Source: CAZIGM01 sp964538675
GTDB lineage: Bacteria > Bacillota > Bacilli > Tepidibacillales > Tepidibacillaceae
Assembly: GCA_964538675.1 (NCBI GenBank)
Contig: CAZIGM010000040.1
Location: forward strand, 1 to 15,396
DNA: 15,396 nucleotides
Reading direction: 5' to 3'
The first letter of the stretch is position 1; every line of letters begins with the position of its first letter. Position numbers and translations under genes: made by a program. This document shows, in pieces, positions 6,773-15,138 of the stretch. The notes under the pieces were generated by a model. That model saw only the letters and a program-made list of their open reading frames with translations, did not search any database and was not told the DNA's origin.

Positions 6773-7702
6773 ATGGTAAAGTATTTAATAAAAAAATCTG
6801 TAACAATGGTGATAACTTTATTAATCATAGCAACAATAACATTTTTCTTAAGCTATTTATTACCGGGTGGACCATATCAAGACCCTTCAAAAATGACTCC
6901 TGCTGTAAAAGTTGTATTTGATGCTAAGTATGGATTAGATCAACCTCTTCCAGTACAATATGCGAAGTATATGGGGAACTTACTTCAAGGTGATTTAGGA
7001 ATTTCGTACAAATTTACGAACCGTTCTGTAAACCAAATGATTAAGGATTATTTTCCTGCCTCAGCTCAATTAGGTGCACAAGCAATATTAATTGGTGTTC
7101 CACTTGGATTATTAGCAGGAATAATAGCAGCATTATATAGAGGGAAAATACCTGACTATGTAGCAGTGTTTATTGCTATTTTAGGGGTTTCAGTACCGGC
7201 TATGGTATTGGGAACATTGTTTCAATATTTTTTAGGTTTGAAATTAGGTTGGTTCCCTGTCGCCAGGTGGGGGACATTTGAACATACTATATTACCGTCG
7301 TTAACATTAGCAGTAGCTCCTTTGGCAATAGTTACGCGGTTGATTAGAACTTCAATGCTAGATGTACTTGGTTCTGATTATCTTCGAACCGCTAAATCAA
7401 AAGGTCTTAATAAAATAGTCATTACATGGAGGCATGCTATTAGAAATGCATTGTTACCTGTAATAACAATATTAGGAACTTTAATAGTTAACCTTATTAC
7501 TGGATCTTTAGTTGTTGAACAAATATTTAGTGTACCAGGATTAGGACAGCACTTTGTACAATCTATATACACAAACGATTATTCACTAATTATGGGTATC
7601 ACAATATTTTATAGTGCACTATTTATATTCGCGGTTTTTATTACAGATGTTTTATACAGTGTTATTGATCCTAGAATACGTATTATTGGGAAGAAGGAGT
7701 GA
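6773..7702 (+). CDS. oppB: Oligopeptide ABC transporter, permease OppB
   Basis: One of the two inner-membrane channel subunits; 309 aa with about six transmembrane helices. The N-terminal helix (about 9-31) ends in LPGGPYQDP, typical of OppB/DppB. A periplasmic domain follows, then membrane segments at about 100-122, 131-155, 174-195, 229-248 and 273-296. The EAA loop that contacts the ATPases is at 201-230 (SDYLRTAKSKGLNK, with the invariant G211). I take the ATG at 6773 as start because AGGGGGTGG (6758-6766) sits at the right distance. An in-frame TTG at 6719 would add 18 residues, including a charged segment ahead of the first helix, and has no ribosome binding site. The oppC ribosome binding site overlaps the stop codon. 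Confidence 0.93.
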   Translation: MVKYLIKKSVTMVITLLIIATITFFLSYLLPGGPYQDPSKMTPAVKVVFDAKYGLDQPLPVQYAKYMGNLLQGDLGISYKFTNRSVNQMIKDYFPASAQLGAQAILIGVPLGLLAGIIAALYRGKIPDYVAVFIAILGVSVPAMVLGTLFQYFLGLKLGWFPVARWGTFEHTILPSLTLAVAPLAIVTRLIRTSMLDVLGSDYLRTAKSKGLNKIVITWRHAIRNALLPVITILGTLIVNLITGSLVVEQIFSVPGLGQHFVQSIYTNDYSLIMGITIFYSALFIFAVFITDVLYSVIDPRIRIIGKKE

Positions 7703-7708
7703 TCAAGC

Positions 7709-8641
7709 ATGAATAATCAAGAGACATTTCAATTGGATGAGAGCCACTTTAAACCACTTGATAAAAGTAGACAAGATGCTGAATTTATTGCCAGTCCAAG
7801 TATGTCATTCATGCAAGATGCTTGGCGGCGTTTAAAAAAGAATCCTGTTGCAATAACTTCAATGATATATGTTATTTTGATAATAGTAATGGCAATACTG
7901 GTCCCGATGTTTAGTCAATATACAGATGTTCAATTAGATATGGAAGCAAAAAACATTGCCCCTAATTCACAATATTGGTTTGGTACAGATGATTTCGGTC
8001 GAGATTTATTTGTGCGTGTTTGGGAAGGGGCTAGAATATCATTATTTATTGCCTTTTCAGCAGCCATAATTGATTTAACGATTGGAATTATTATTGGGGG
8101 TATAGCTGGTTATGTAGGCGGTAGAGTAGATAGTATTATTATGCGTATAATTGAAATTCTAGTTGGTATTCCGTATTTAATAGTAGTTATTCTGCTCATG
8201 ATTATACTTGGTGCGGGAATTGGACCTATGATTTTAGCCTTCGTTATTACAGGATGGGTAACAATGGCGAGGTTAATCAGGGGTCAGGTAATGCAGTTAA
8301 AAAATCAAGAATTTGTGTTAGCTGCTAAAACACTTGGTGCGAGTACACGAAGAATTATATTTAAGCATTTAATTCCTAATGTTTTAGGAATTATTATAGT
8401 CCAATTAACAATGAATATACCTCATATTATTTTCTTTGAAGCCTATCTAAGCTTCATCGGAATTGGACTTGAGCCACCTCTTGCATCATGGGGAGTATTA
8501 ATTAATGATGGATTTCGAATGATTCGTGTATTTAGTTGGAATTTCTGGTTTCCTGCAATAGCTATTAGCACAACTACATTAGCATTTAATTTACTAGGTG
8601 ATGGATTGCGTGATGCACTTGATCCTAAGCTTCGTAGTTAG
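7709..8641 (+). CDS. oppC: Oligopeptide ABC transporter, permease OppC
   Basis: The second channel subunit, 310 aa. It has the OppC-specific N-terminal cytoplasmic region (FMQDAWRRLKKNP, 34-46) before the first helix (about 48-68), then the conserved FGTDDFGRDLFVRV (91-104). Further helices lie at about 112-136, 145-170, 172-190, 222-242 and 281-298. The EAA loop is EFVLAAKTLGASTRR (201-215) followed by LIPN. AAGGAG (7694-7699) lies at the very end of oppB and the genes are only 6 bp apart, so translation is likely coupled. It pairs with OppB to form the peptide pathway. The dipeptide permease DppC is too similar to separate by sequence alone. Confidence 0.93.
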   Translation: MNNQETFQLDESHFKPLDKSRQDAEFIASPSMSFMQDAWRRLKKNPVAITSMIYVILIIVMAILVPMFSQYTDVQLDMEAKNIAPNSQYWFGTDDFGRDLFVRVWEGARISLFIAFSAAIIDLTIGIIIGGIAGYVGGRVDSIIMRIIEILVGIPYLIVVILLMIILGAGIGPMILAFVITGWVTMARLIRGQVMQLKNQEFVLAAKTLGASTRRIIFKHLIPNVLGIIIVQLTMNIPHIIFFEAYLSFIGIGLEPPLASWGVLINDGFRMIRVFSWNFWFPAIAISTTTLAFNLLGDGLRDALDPKLRS

Positions 8642-8661
8642 AAATATAGGAGGTAGTTCTA

Positions 8662-9684
8662 GTGAAAAAATTACTTGATGTAAAGGACTTATATATCTCT
8701 TTTAATACCTATGCAGGCGAAGTTAAAGCTATCAGAGGTGTTTCTCTTGATTTGAAAGAGGGTGAAACATTAGCTATAGTTGGTGAATCTGGAAGTGGAA
8801 AAAGTGTTACCGCTCAATCTTTAATGAGACTTTTGCCAATGCCACCTGTAGAGTATAAAAAAGGAGAAATTTTATTTGGCGATATAGATGTTTTGAAATT
8901 ATCGGACAAGGATATGGAAGAGATACGTGGTTCAAATATAGGCATGATATTTCAAGATCCAATGACATCATTAAATCCTACAATGACTATCGGTAAACAA
9001 ATAATGGAAGGATTAAGGAAGCACCAAGGTATGTCAAAGGAAGAGGCTAGAAATAGAGCTGTTGAAATTCTCAAATTGGTTGGTATATCAAATCCAGAAT
9101 TAAGAATTAAACAATATCCACACGAATTTAGTGGGGGTATGAGACAAAGAGTTATGATTGCGATAGCTTTATCTTGTAATCCTAAGCTATTAATCGCTGA
9201 CGAACCAACAACTGCACTTGATGTGACGATTCAAGCACAAATACTTGATTTAATGAAAGATTTACAAAACAAACTTGATACTTCAATTATTTTAATAACT
9301 CATGACCTAGGTGTTGTAGCCGACCTTGCACATAGAGTTGTAGTAATGTATGCAGGGAAAATAGTTGAAGAAGGTACATTAGATGATATATATTATAATC
9401 CACAACACCCTTATACATGGGGCTTGTTAAAATCAGTACCTAGATTAGATAGTAAAGGACAACGTCTTAATTCTATTGAAGGTTCACCGCCTGATTTATT
9501 AGATCCACCTAAAGGATGTCCATTTTATCCAAGGTGTCAATATGCGATGGAAGTATGTGTAGACCATTTTCCAGATAAAACTACAATATCACCAGAGCAT
9601 AAGGTGTATTGCTGGTTAAAGCATTCGTTAGCTTCTAAGGTTGAAAATCAACTAGATGGAGGTGCGAAAAATGGACAAAAATAA
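8662..9684 (+). CDS. oppD: Oligopeptide ABC transporter, ATPase OppD
   Basis: One of two cytoplasmic ATPases that drive uptake. Walker A GESGSGKS is at 41-48, the Q-loop in FQDPMTSLNP (97-106), the signature FSGGMRQR at 156-163, Walker B LLIADEP (176-182, catalytic E181) and the H-loop ITHDLG (212-217). The C-terminal Opp/Dpp extension has four cysteines, C286, C292, C299 and C317. In a homologous clostridial DppD, cysteines of this region bind a [4Fe-4S] cluster; the same is inferred here. It starts at GTG, chosen because AGGAGG (8648-8653) lies 8 bases upstream and the reading frame has the expected family N-terminus. At 340 aa it is of normal length. Its 3' end overlaps oppF by 14 bp. Confidence 0.93.
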   Translation: MKKLLDVKDLYISFNTYAGEVKAIRGVSLDLKEGETLAIVGESGSGKSVTAQSLMRLLPMPPVEYKKGEILFGDIDVLKLSDKDMEEIRGSNIGMIFQDPMTSLNPTMTIGKQIMEGLRKHQGMSKEEARNRAVEILKLVGISNPELRIKQYPHEFSGGMRQRVMIAIALSCNPKLLIADEPTTALDVTIQAQILDLMKDLQNKLDTSIILITHDLGVVADLAHRVVVMYAGKIVEEGTLDDIYYNPQHPYTWGLLKSVPRLDSKGQRLNSIEGSPPDLLDPPKGCPFYPRCQYAMEVCVDHFPDKTTISPEHKVYCWLKHSLASKVENQLDGGAKNGQK

Positions 9685-10636
9685 AACAGATGTAATCTTA
9701 GAGGTGAAAAATCTTCAAAAGCATTTTAGCTTAGGGAATCAAGTAGTAAAAGCAGTAGATGGAGTATCCTTTAACATAAAAAGAGGAGAAACAATGGGAC
9801 TAGTAGGCGAATCTGGTTGTGGTAAATCAACTACAGGTAGAACAATTATTCGTTTATATGAACCTACAAGTGGAGAAGTTATATTCAATGGAAAAGAAAT
9901 AACAAAGCTCAAAAAACAAGAATTTAAAAAATTCTCTAGAGAGATGCAGATGATTTTTCAAGATCCATATGCTTCATTAAATCCTCGTATGACTGTTGGG
10001 GATATTATAGGTGAAGGAATAGATATTCATAATCTTTTTACAGGCAAGGATAGATTGGATCGTATTAATCAGTTGTTAGGCAAGGTTGGATTAAATAAGG
10101 AACACATTAATCGTTTTCCACATGAATTTAGTGGGGGGCAAAGGCAAAGAATAGGTATTGCAAGGGCATTAGCGGTTGAACCAGATTTTATTATTGCTGA
10201 TGAACCGATTTCTGCACTTGATGTATCAATACAAGCCCAAGTTGTGAATCTATTACAAGATATACAAAAGGAAAGCAATCTAACTTATTTGTTTATTGCA
10301 CATGATTTATCAATGGTTAAGCATATTAGTGATAGGGTAGGAGTTATGTATTTAGGACATCTAGTAGAGTTAACACATAGTTTAGGATTATATGATAATC
10401 CTTTGCATCCTTATACAGAAGCCTTATTATCTGCTATACCTATACCAGATCCTGAAACGGAACGTGCCCGTAAAAGAATTATTTTAGAAGGTGATGTTCC
10501 TAGTTCAACCCAACCACCAAGTGGATGTCCTTTTAGAACACGCTGTGCTAAGGTTATGCCAATTTGTTCAGAGGTAAGACCACAATTGGTCGAAATTGAG
10601 CCGGATCATTATGTATCTTGTCATCTATATAAGTAA
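9671..10636 (+). CDS. oppF: Oligopeptide ABC transporter, ATPase OppF
   Basis: The partner ATPase of OppD, 321 aa. Walker A is GESGCGKS (46-53), the Q-loop lies in FQDPYASLNP (96-105), the signature FSGGQRQR is at 153-160, Walker B is FIIADEP (173-179, E178) and the H-loop histidine is H211. The C-terminal extension has cysteines at 286, 292, 299 and 317, the same numbers as in OppD, so both subunits could carry a cluster. I place the start at the second ATG (9671): GGAGGTG (9658-9664) sits 6 bases before it. An ATG at 9656 in the same frame overlaps that site and would leave no ribosome binding site of its own. It ends the operon at a terminator. Confidence 0.93.
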   Translation: MDKNKTDVILEVKNLQKHFSLGNQVVKAVDGVSFNIKRGETMGLVGESGCGKSTTGRTIIRLYEPTSGEVIFNGKEITKLKKQEFKKFSREMQMIFQDPYASLNPRMTVGDIIGEGIDIHNLFTGKDRLDRINQLLGKVGLNKEHINRFPHEFSGGQRQRIGIARALAVEPDFIIADEPISALDVSIQAQVVNLLQDIQKESNLTYLFIAHDLSMVKHISDRVGVMYLGHLVELTHSLGLYDNPLHPYTEALLSAIPIPDPETERARKRIILEGDVPSSTQPPSGCPFRTRCAKVMPICSEVRPQLVEIEPDHYVSCHLYK

Positions 10637-10638
10637 AT

Positions 10639-10677
10639 AAAACCCTTTGTTCTTGAAATGAACAGAGGGTTTTTTTA
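10639..10677 (+). terminator. Rho-independent terminator after oppF
   Basis: Arm AAAACCCTTTGTTC (10639-10652) pairs with GAACAGAGGGTTTT (10660-10673) with one T-G pair, loop TTGAAAT, then more T. On the minus strand the stem is followed by TTTTATTT, so it may also end transcription of the convergent small membrane-protein gene. Confidence 0.87.
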
Positions 10678-10747
10678 TGAAGATTTATATACTAAAGTAT
10701 TAACAATTACAAATTATGACGAATGCTAATTATACGAGTGAAAAATG

Positions 10748-11140
10748 CTATAAAATAAATAACAATACATAAGATTGAGCTATAAGAATAATTGAAACTA
10801 CGAAAGGAGAATATAATAATATTTCTAAATAAAGTTCTTTTCTCTTATTTTTCTTTTGATAATATTTATCATCTTTTTCATTGCTCCAATGTAAATCATC
10901 GCTATATGGTTCATCATCACTTGGTTTAAAAAGAGTCTTTATACCTTTAACAAATATATTAAAAAAACCTGAACTAATAACAAATGTACTTGCACTAACA
11001 ATAAATAGAAATAACCCAACTAAAAATATAATATTAATATAGCTAATAAGAATATTTGGTTGGAAGAAAGCCATAATTAAGCATATTAATGAAACAAATA
11101 TTGAAAGAACTAACCTTCGCATCCATTTTTTTAAACTCAT
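10748..11140 (-). CDS. Small membrane protein of unknown function
   Basis: A 130-residue protein with three predicted membrane helices (about 10-26, 32-56 and 106-128). Between helices 2 and 3 is a hydrophilic loop of about 45 residues with an acidic patch (SDDEPYSDD, 74-82) and a basic patch (KKNKRK, 96-101). The motif SGFFNIFVKGIKTLF (57-71) and the layout remind me of the DUF3899 family of Firmicute membrane proteins, but this is from memory and unverified. The start at 11140 is chosen over the ATG at 11149 because AAGGG (minus strand, 11150-11154) is 9 bases upstream of it and abuts the other. It is a single gene, convergent with oppF, with its own promoter. Function unknown. Confidence 0.72.
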   Translation of the reverse strand: MSLKKWMRRLVLSIFVSLICLIMAFFQPNILISYINIIFLVGLFLFIVSASTFVISSGFFNIFVKGIKTLFKPSDDEPYSDDLHWSNEKDDKYYQKKNKRKELYLEILLYSPFVVSIILIAQSYVLLFIL

Positions 11141-11181
11141 GATATCCATCCCTTACATATAAAAATGTAAAAACTGTATAT

Positions 11182-11210
11182 ATGATAACAAAATAATAAA
11201 TATATTGCAA
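11182..11210 (-). promoter_or_regulatory. Promoter of the small membrane-protein gene
   Basis: Read on the minus strand, TTGCAA (11210-11205) is followed after 17 bases by TATCAT (11187-11182). A TG one base before the -10 makes it an extended -10 (TGTTATCAT). Transcription would start about 35 bases before the ATG at 11140. Confidence 0.55.
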
Positions 11211-11490
11211 AGACAGTAATGATTAATAGCCAATATATATTAATAATTATAGCTTTTGTAATAGAAGTATAGTTAAGTAGTTAAAAAGCAGATTATTAAA
11301 TATTATTATGTTATAATAAATATAAATAATAAGTATGATACTAGTTTGCTATTATCTTACTAAAAAAGAAGGATTTCATATTTAGTACAAGAAGTTATAA
11401 GTTAGTTATTATTGCTTAAGCTTGTTATTCATGAAACCAAATCTTTTTTAATACGTAAACATATTTATTGATTATAAAGGAGGAAAAAGA
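11211..11490. other. Divergent intergenic region between the small membrane gene and the SPFH gene
   Basis: The full gap of 350 bp (11141-11490) holds two divergent promoters and the SPFH ribosome binding site. The leader after the plus-strand promoter is about 165 nt and shows only short repeats: an 8-bp palindrome GCTTAAGC near 11414 and a 13-base CATGAAACCAAAT at 11430-11442 that recurs inside the SPFH gene at 11511-11523. No RNA gene or riboswitch is recognisable. Confidence 0.4.
11309..11317 (+). promoter_or_regulatory. Extended -10 promoter upstream of the SPFH gene
   Basis: TGTTATAAT is a perfect extended -10 element (TGn plus TATAAT). No good -35 is present 17-18 bases upstream, which is usual for this class. 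Confidence 0.45.
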
Positions 11491-12327
11491 ATGGATGAAA
11501 AAGTAATAGACATGAAACCAAATTTAGATAAGAAGTTCAGAGGGTACTTGATATTATTCATAATATTATTATTACTAGTAGTTACTGCTTACAGCTCATT
11601 TGTTATAGTTGAAGCGGGTCATATGGGAATTGTTGTACAATTAGGTGCTGTACAGCCAGTTGCTTTAGAAGAGGGGATACATCTTAAATTACCATTTGTT
11701 CAAGAAGTAGTTCCTGTAGAAGTACGTGTTCAAAAAGCTGAATCTCAACAAACGGCGGCTTCCAAAGATATGCAGATAGTTACCACTACTGTAGCAGTTA
11801 ACTATCATCTTATACCAAACCAAGTACAAGATTTATATAAAAATGTTGGATTATCTTATAATGAACGAATAGTTGATCCTGCAATTGGTGAGGCTGTGAA
11901 GGCAGTTACTGCACAATATACAGCTGAAGAATTGATATCTAAGCGCCCAGAAGTAAGTGCTGGAATTAAAGAGTCGTTATCACTAAAATTATCAAATTAT
12001 AACATGACTTTAGATGAGATTAACATTACAGAATTTAGATTTAGTGAAGAGTATAACAATGCTATTGAACAAAAACAAATTGCTGAGCAACAAGCATTAA
12101 AGGCTGAGCTTGACTTACAGAGAATTGAAATAGAAGCTAAGCAAACAATCGAAACTGCAAAAGCAGAAGCTGAAGCATTAAGATTACAAAAGGAAGTAAT
12201 ATCTCCTGATCTAATTGAGTTAAGAAAGATAGAAGCTGAAATGGCTGCAATTAAAAAATGGGATGGTATACTACCAAATGTTACAGGCGGCGCAATGCCA
12301 TTTATAGATGTTGGTGGTTTAGAGTAA
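11491..12327 (+). CDS. Prohibitin/SPFH (band 7) domain membrane protein
   Basis: A 278-residue membrane-anchored protein. After a short charged cytoplasmic start there is one helix (about 19-39). The SPFH domain follows, beginning VEAGHMGIVVQLGAV (40-54) and including GIHLKLPFVQEVVPVEVRVQ (62-81) and the TTVAVNYHL strand (99-107). A coiled coil rich in Ala, Glu, Gln and Lys runs from about 185 to 255, and the tail IKKWDGILPNVTGGAMPFID (254-273) is typical of prohibitin-like members. Such proteins form large rings in the membrane and are linked to protease control or membrane domains; the specific role here is unknown. No NfeD-type or FtsH gene is adjacent, and it stands alone between its own promoter and terminator. 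AAGGAGG (11477-11483) sets the start. Confidence 0.9.
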   Translation: MDEKVIDMKPNLDKKFRGYLILFIILLLLVVTAYSSFVIVEAGHMGIVVQLGAVQPVALEEGIHLKLPFVQEVVPVEVRVQKAESQQTAASKDMQIVTTTVAVNYHLIPNQVQDLYKNVGLSYNERIVDPAIGEAVKAVTAQYTAEELISKRPEVSAGIKESLSLKLSNYNMTLDEINITEFRFSEEYNNAIEQKQIAEQQALKAELDLQRIEIEAKQTIETAKAEAEALRLQKEVISPDLIELRKIEAEMAAIKKWDGILPNVTGGAMPFIDVGGLE

Positions 12328-12347
12328 ATATAGGGTAAAGAAATTGG

Positions 12348-12369
12348 ACATTTTCAACAGCCTGAAACA
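12348..12369 (+). repeat. Degenerate copy of the motif seen at 2804-2825
   Basis: ACATTTTCAACAGCCTGAAACA matches the bases at 2804-2825 at 18 of 22 positions, including the core CAACARCCTGAAA. At both places the motif runs straight into the 5' arm of an intrinsic terminator. Confidence 0.4.
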
Positions 12370-12394
12370 GCTTTCTTAGGAAAGCTGTTTTTTT
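12365..12394 (+). terminator. Rho-independent terminator after the SPFH gene
   Basis: Perfect 11-bp stem AAACAGCTTTC (12365-12375) / GAAAGCTGTTT (12380-12390), loop TTAG, followed by TTTT. It isolates the SPFH gene from polA. Confidence 0.88.
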
Positions 12395-12420
12395 ACATAT
12401 TAAAACTATGATATGATAAA
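12392..12420 (+). promoter_or_regulatory. Tentative polA promoter
   Basis: TTTACA (12392-12397, 5/6) is followed after 17 bases by GATAAA (12415-12420, 4/6). A better hexamer TATGAT (12412-12417) is only 14 bases away. The region is AT-rich, so this is weak, but a promoter is needed between the terminator and polA. Confidence 0.3.
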
Positions 12421-12471
12421 TTTAATTATAAAATTTATATTTTTAAATGATGAATAACATGAGGTGGAGAA

Positions 12472-15123
12472 ATGAGCAAATTAGTCTTAATAGATGGAAA
12501 TAGCATTGCAAATAGGGCATTTTACGCTTTGCCGTTATTGGTTAATAAGCAAGGAGTATATACAAATTCAGTATATGGGTTTACACAAATGATATTAAAA
12601 ATTATAAAAGATATTAAACCAGATTATATTCTGGTGGCTTTTGATGAAGGGAAAATAACCTTTAGACACAGGGATTATAAAGAATATAAAGGGAAAAGGC
12701 TTAAAACACCTTATGAATTATCTGAACAGTTTCCACTAATTAAGGAATTACTGGATACATTATCAATAAAGCATTTTGAATTGGAAGATTATGAAGCAGA
12801 TGATATTATTGGTACTGTAGCAAACTATGCCGATAAAAGAGGTATAGATACAATTATATATACAGGTGATAAGGATCTACTTCAGTTAGTATCAGATAAT
12901 GTATCTGTATATTTAACTCGAAAAGGAATAAGTGAAGTTGAGGCTTATGGTCCTAAGGAAATTAAAGAGAAATATAATCTATTTCCCAAACAAATTATCG
13001 ATTTAAAAGGATTGATGGGAGACGCCTCTGATAATATACCTGGAGTTCTGGGAGTAGGGGAAAAAACAGCACTAAAGCTTCTCCATCAATTTAATTCCGT
13101 TGAAGAGCTTATGGATAATATTGATAAGGTTGTCGGGGAGAAATTAAAAGATAAGTTAACGGATAATAAAGAAAAAGCTATTTTAAGCAAACAATTAGCA
13201 ACTATATATAGTAGTGTGCCTATGGAATTAAACCTTGATAATTATAAATTAGATGAACCTAACAATGAAAAAATATGTCAATTATTTACTAAACTAGAGT
13301 TTCATTCATTAATTGAACGTATGGGAATTGAGGACATTAATCAAGATGAAGGGATAAATGATTTTGAGCTTAATGTACAAATCTATCCAGATGTAGATAT
13401 AGATGAATGGCAGAAAAAATTTAATAGCAGGAAGAATTTAGCACTACATATAGAGATAGATAATAAAAAAATACATTGCAAAGATATTTTAGGACTTGCA
13501 ATATCTGATGGAAGAGAACAACTATTTGTATCTTTTGAGCAGCTTAAAGAATGGGATTGGCTAATACAGTGGATTGAAAATCAAGAAGCTCCAAAACTAG
13601 TATTTGATGGTAAGAAAGCAGAGATAGCTTTGTATTGGAATGGTATATTTTTAAAAGGTGTTGTTTCAGATTTACTATTAAGCAATTATCTTTTAAATCC
13701 ATCTGATGGTGGTATTGAGTTATCAGAAATAGCTAAAAACAGTGGTTATAATGGATTGCAATCAGATGAAAATATTTATGGTAAAGGTGCAAAGTGGAAA
13801 GTTCCCGAAACACCTATCTTAATTAAATTATTAGGTATGAAGGCAAATGCAATATATGCTATATTACCATACATAGAGAAGAAATTATCAGAAAATAATC
13901 TAACTGAGTTGTTATATGATATTGAATTACCTTTGTCAAAAGTATTAGCTGATATGGAAAAAGAGGGTATTTTAATAGATATTAAACGTTTGAAGCAAAT
14001 GAGTGTGGATATAACTCAAATATTAGATGGACTAAAAAATAAAATATACAAAAGCGCAGATACTGAATTTAATATTAACTCTCCAAAACAATTAGGAGTG
14101 GTACTTTTTGATAAGCTTCAATTACCAGTTATTAAAAAAACAAAGACTGGATATTCTACAGATGCAGATGTATTAGAAAAACTTGAACCTTACCATAGCA
14201 TTATAGGAGAGATATTGCACTACAGACAACTTGGTAAATTACAATCAACATATATTGAAGGGCTCTTAAAAATGGTTGACCCAGTAACACATAAGATTCA
14301 TACATCCTTTAATCAAGCAATTACTGCAACAGGAAGATTAAGCAGTACTGAACCAAACCTACAAAATATACCTATTAGACTTCATGAAGGAAGAAAGATA
14401 AGACAAGTTTTCATACCTACTGAGAAAGAATGGGAAATTCTATCAGCAGATTACTCACAAATTGAACTAAGAGTTTTAGCTCATATTGCTAATGATAAAA
14501 ATTTGATTCAAGCATTTAACAATGACAAGGATATTCATACAAAAACAGCTATGGACATTTTTTCTGTAAAAGAAGAAGATGTTACACAGGCTATGAGAAG
14601 ACATGCAAAGGCAGTGAATTTTGGGATAGTATATGGTATAAGTGATTATGGTCTATCACAAAATCTTAATATATCAAGAAAAGAAGCAGCAGAATTTATT
14701 GAGAAGTATTTTACAATTTATTCGTCAGTAAAAGTTTATACGAAAGATATTGTAGTGAAGGCAAGGGAAAATGGATATGTAAGTACATTATTAAATAGGA
14801 GAAGATATTTACCAGACATTAATAGTTCGAATTACAATATTAGAAGTTTTGCAGAAAGAACAGCTATTAATACTCCGATACAAGGGACTGCTGCAGATAT
14901 AATAAAAATTGCAATGGTAAGGGTACATAGCAAAATAAAAGAAAAGAACTTAAATAGTATTTTGAAATTGCAAGTACATGATGAGTTGATATTTGAAGTT
15001 CCTCCAGATGAAATAGATTTAATGAAAAGTTTAGTTAAGGAGACAATGGAAGGTGCCTTAGAACTCAAGATACCGTTAAAAGTTGATATTAATTTGGGGA
15101 AAACTTGGTATGAAGCTAAGTAA
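12472..15123 (+). CDS. polA: DNA polymerase I
   Basis: Fills gaps and removes primers in Okazaki-fragment maturation and excision repair; 883 aa, near the B. subtilis length. The 5' nuclease domain (about 1-290) has its metal ligands: D8, D58, E108/D110/D111, D133/D135 and D184/D187, with the helix-hairpin region GVLGVGEKTA (191-200). The 3'-5' exonuclease domain (about 300-480) is degenerate: the DxE motif reads HIE (326-328) and the motif II aspartate aligns with A383, so proofreading is probably absent, as in many Gram-positive Pol I enzymes. The polymerase domain has motif A DYSQIELR (660-667), motif B RRHAKAVNFGIVYG (709-722, F717) and motif C VHDE (835-838), with catalytic D660 and D837. 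GAGGTG (12461-12466) sets the start. mutM follows 15 bp downstream, a common Firmicute pair. Confidence 0.96.
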   Translation: MSKLVLIDGNSIANRAFYALPLLVNKQGVYTNSVYGFTQMILKIIKDIKPDYILVAFDEGKITFRHRDYKEYKGKRLKTPYELSEQFPLIKELLDTLSIKHFELEDYEADDIIGTVANYADKRGIDTIIYTGDKDLLQLVSDNVSVYLTRKGISEVEAYGPKEIKEKYNLFPKQIIDLKGLMGDASDNIPGVLGVGEKTALKLLHQFNSVEELMDNIDKVVGEKLKDKLTDNKEKAILSKQLATIYSSVPMELNLDNYKLDEPNNEKICQLFTKLEFHSLIERMGIEDINQDEGINDFELNVQIYPDVDIDEWQKKFNSRKNLALHIEIDNKKIHCKDILGLAISDGREQLFVSFEQLKEWDWLIQWIENQEAPKLVFDGKKAEIALYWNGIFLKGVVSDLLLSNYLLNPSDGGIELSEIAKNSGYNGLQSDENIYGKGAKWKVPETPILIKLLGMKANAIYAILPYIEKKLSENNLTELLYDIELPLSKVLADMEKEGILIDIKRLKQMSVDITQILDGLKNKIYKSADTEFNINSPKQLGVVLFDKLQLPVIKKTKTGYSTDADVLEKLEPYHSIIGEILHYRQLGKLQSTYIEGLLKMVDPVTHKIHTSFNQAITATGRLSSTEPNLQNIPIRLHEGRKIRQVFIPTEKEWEILSADYSQIELRVLAHIANDKNLIQAFNNDKDIHTKTAMDIFSVKEEDVTQAMRRHAKAVNFGIVYGISDYGLSQNLNISRKEAAEFIEKYFTIYSSVKVYTKDIVVKARENGYVSTLLNRRRYLPDINSSNYNIRSFAERTAINTPIQGTAADIIKIAMVRVHSKIKEKNLNSILKLQVHDELIFEVPPDEIDLMKSLVKETMEGALELKIPLKVDINLGKTWYEAK

Positions 15124-15138
15124 AGGGGTTGTAGTATT

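Noticed and set aside
9656..9670. Upstream ATG for oppF
   Set aside because: It overlaps the GGAGGTG that serves the ATG at 9671 and has no site of its own.
11141..11149. Upstream ATG for the small membrane-protein gene
   Set aside because: The ribosome binding site AAGGG abuts it with no spacing, whereas it is 9 bases from the ATG at 11140.
11430..11523. 13-base direct repeat CATGAAACCAAAT in the SPFH leader and within the SPFH gene
   Set aside because: Short, with unrelated flanks; no sign of a duplication or operator pair.
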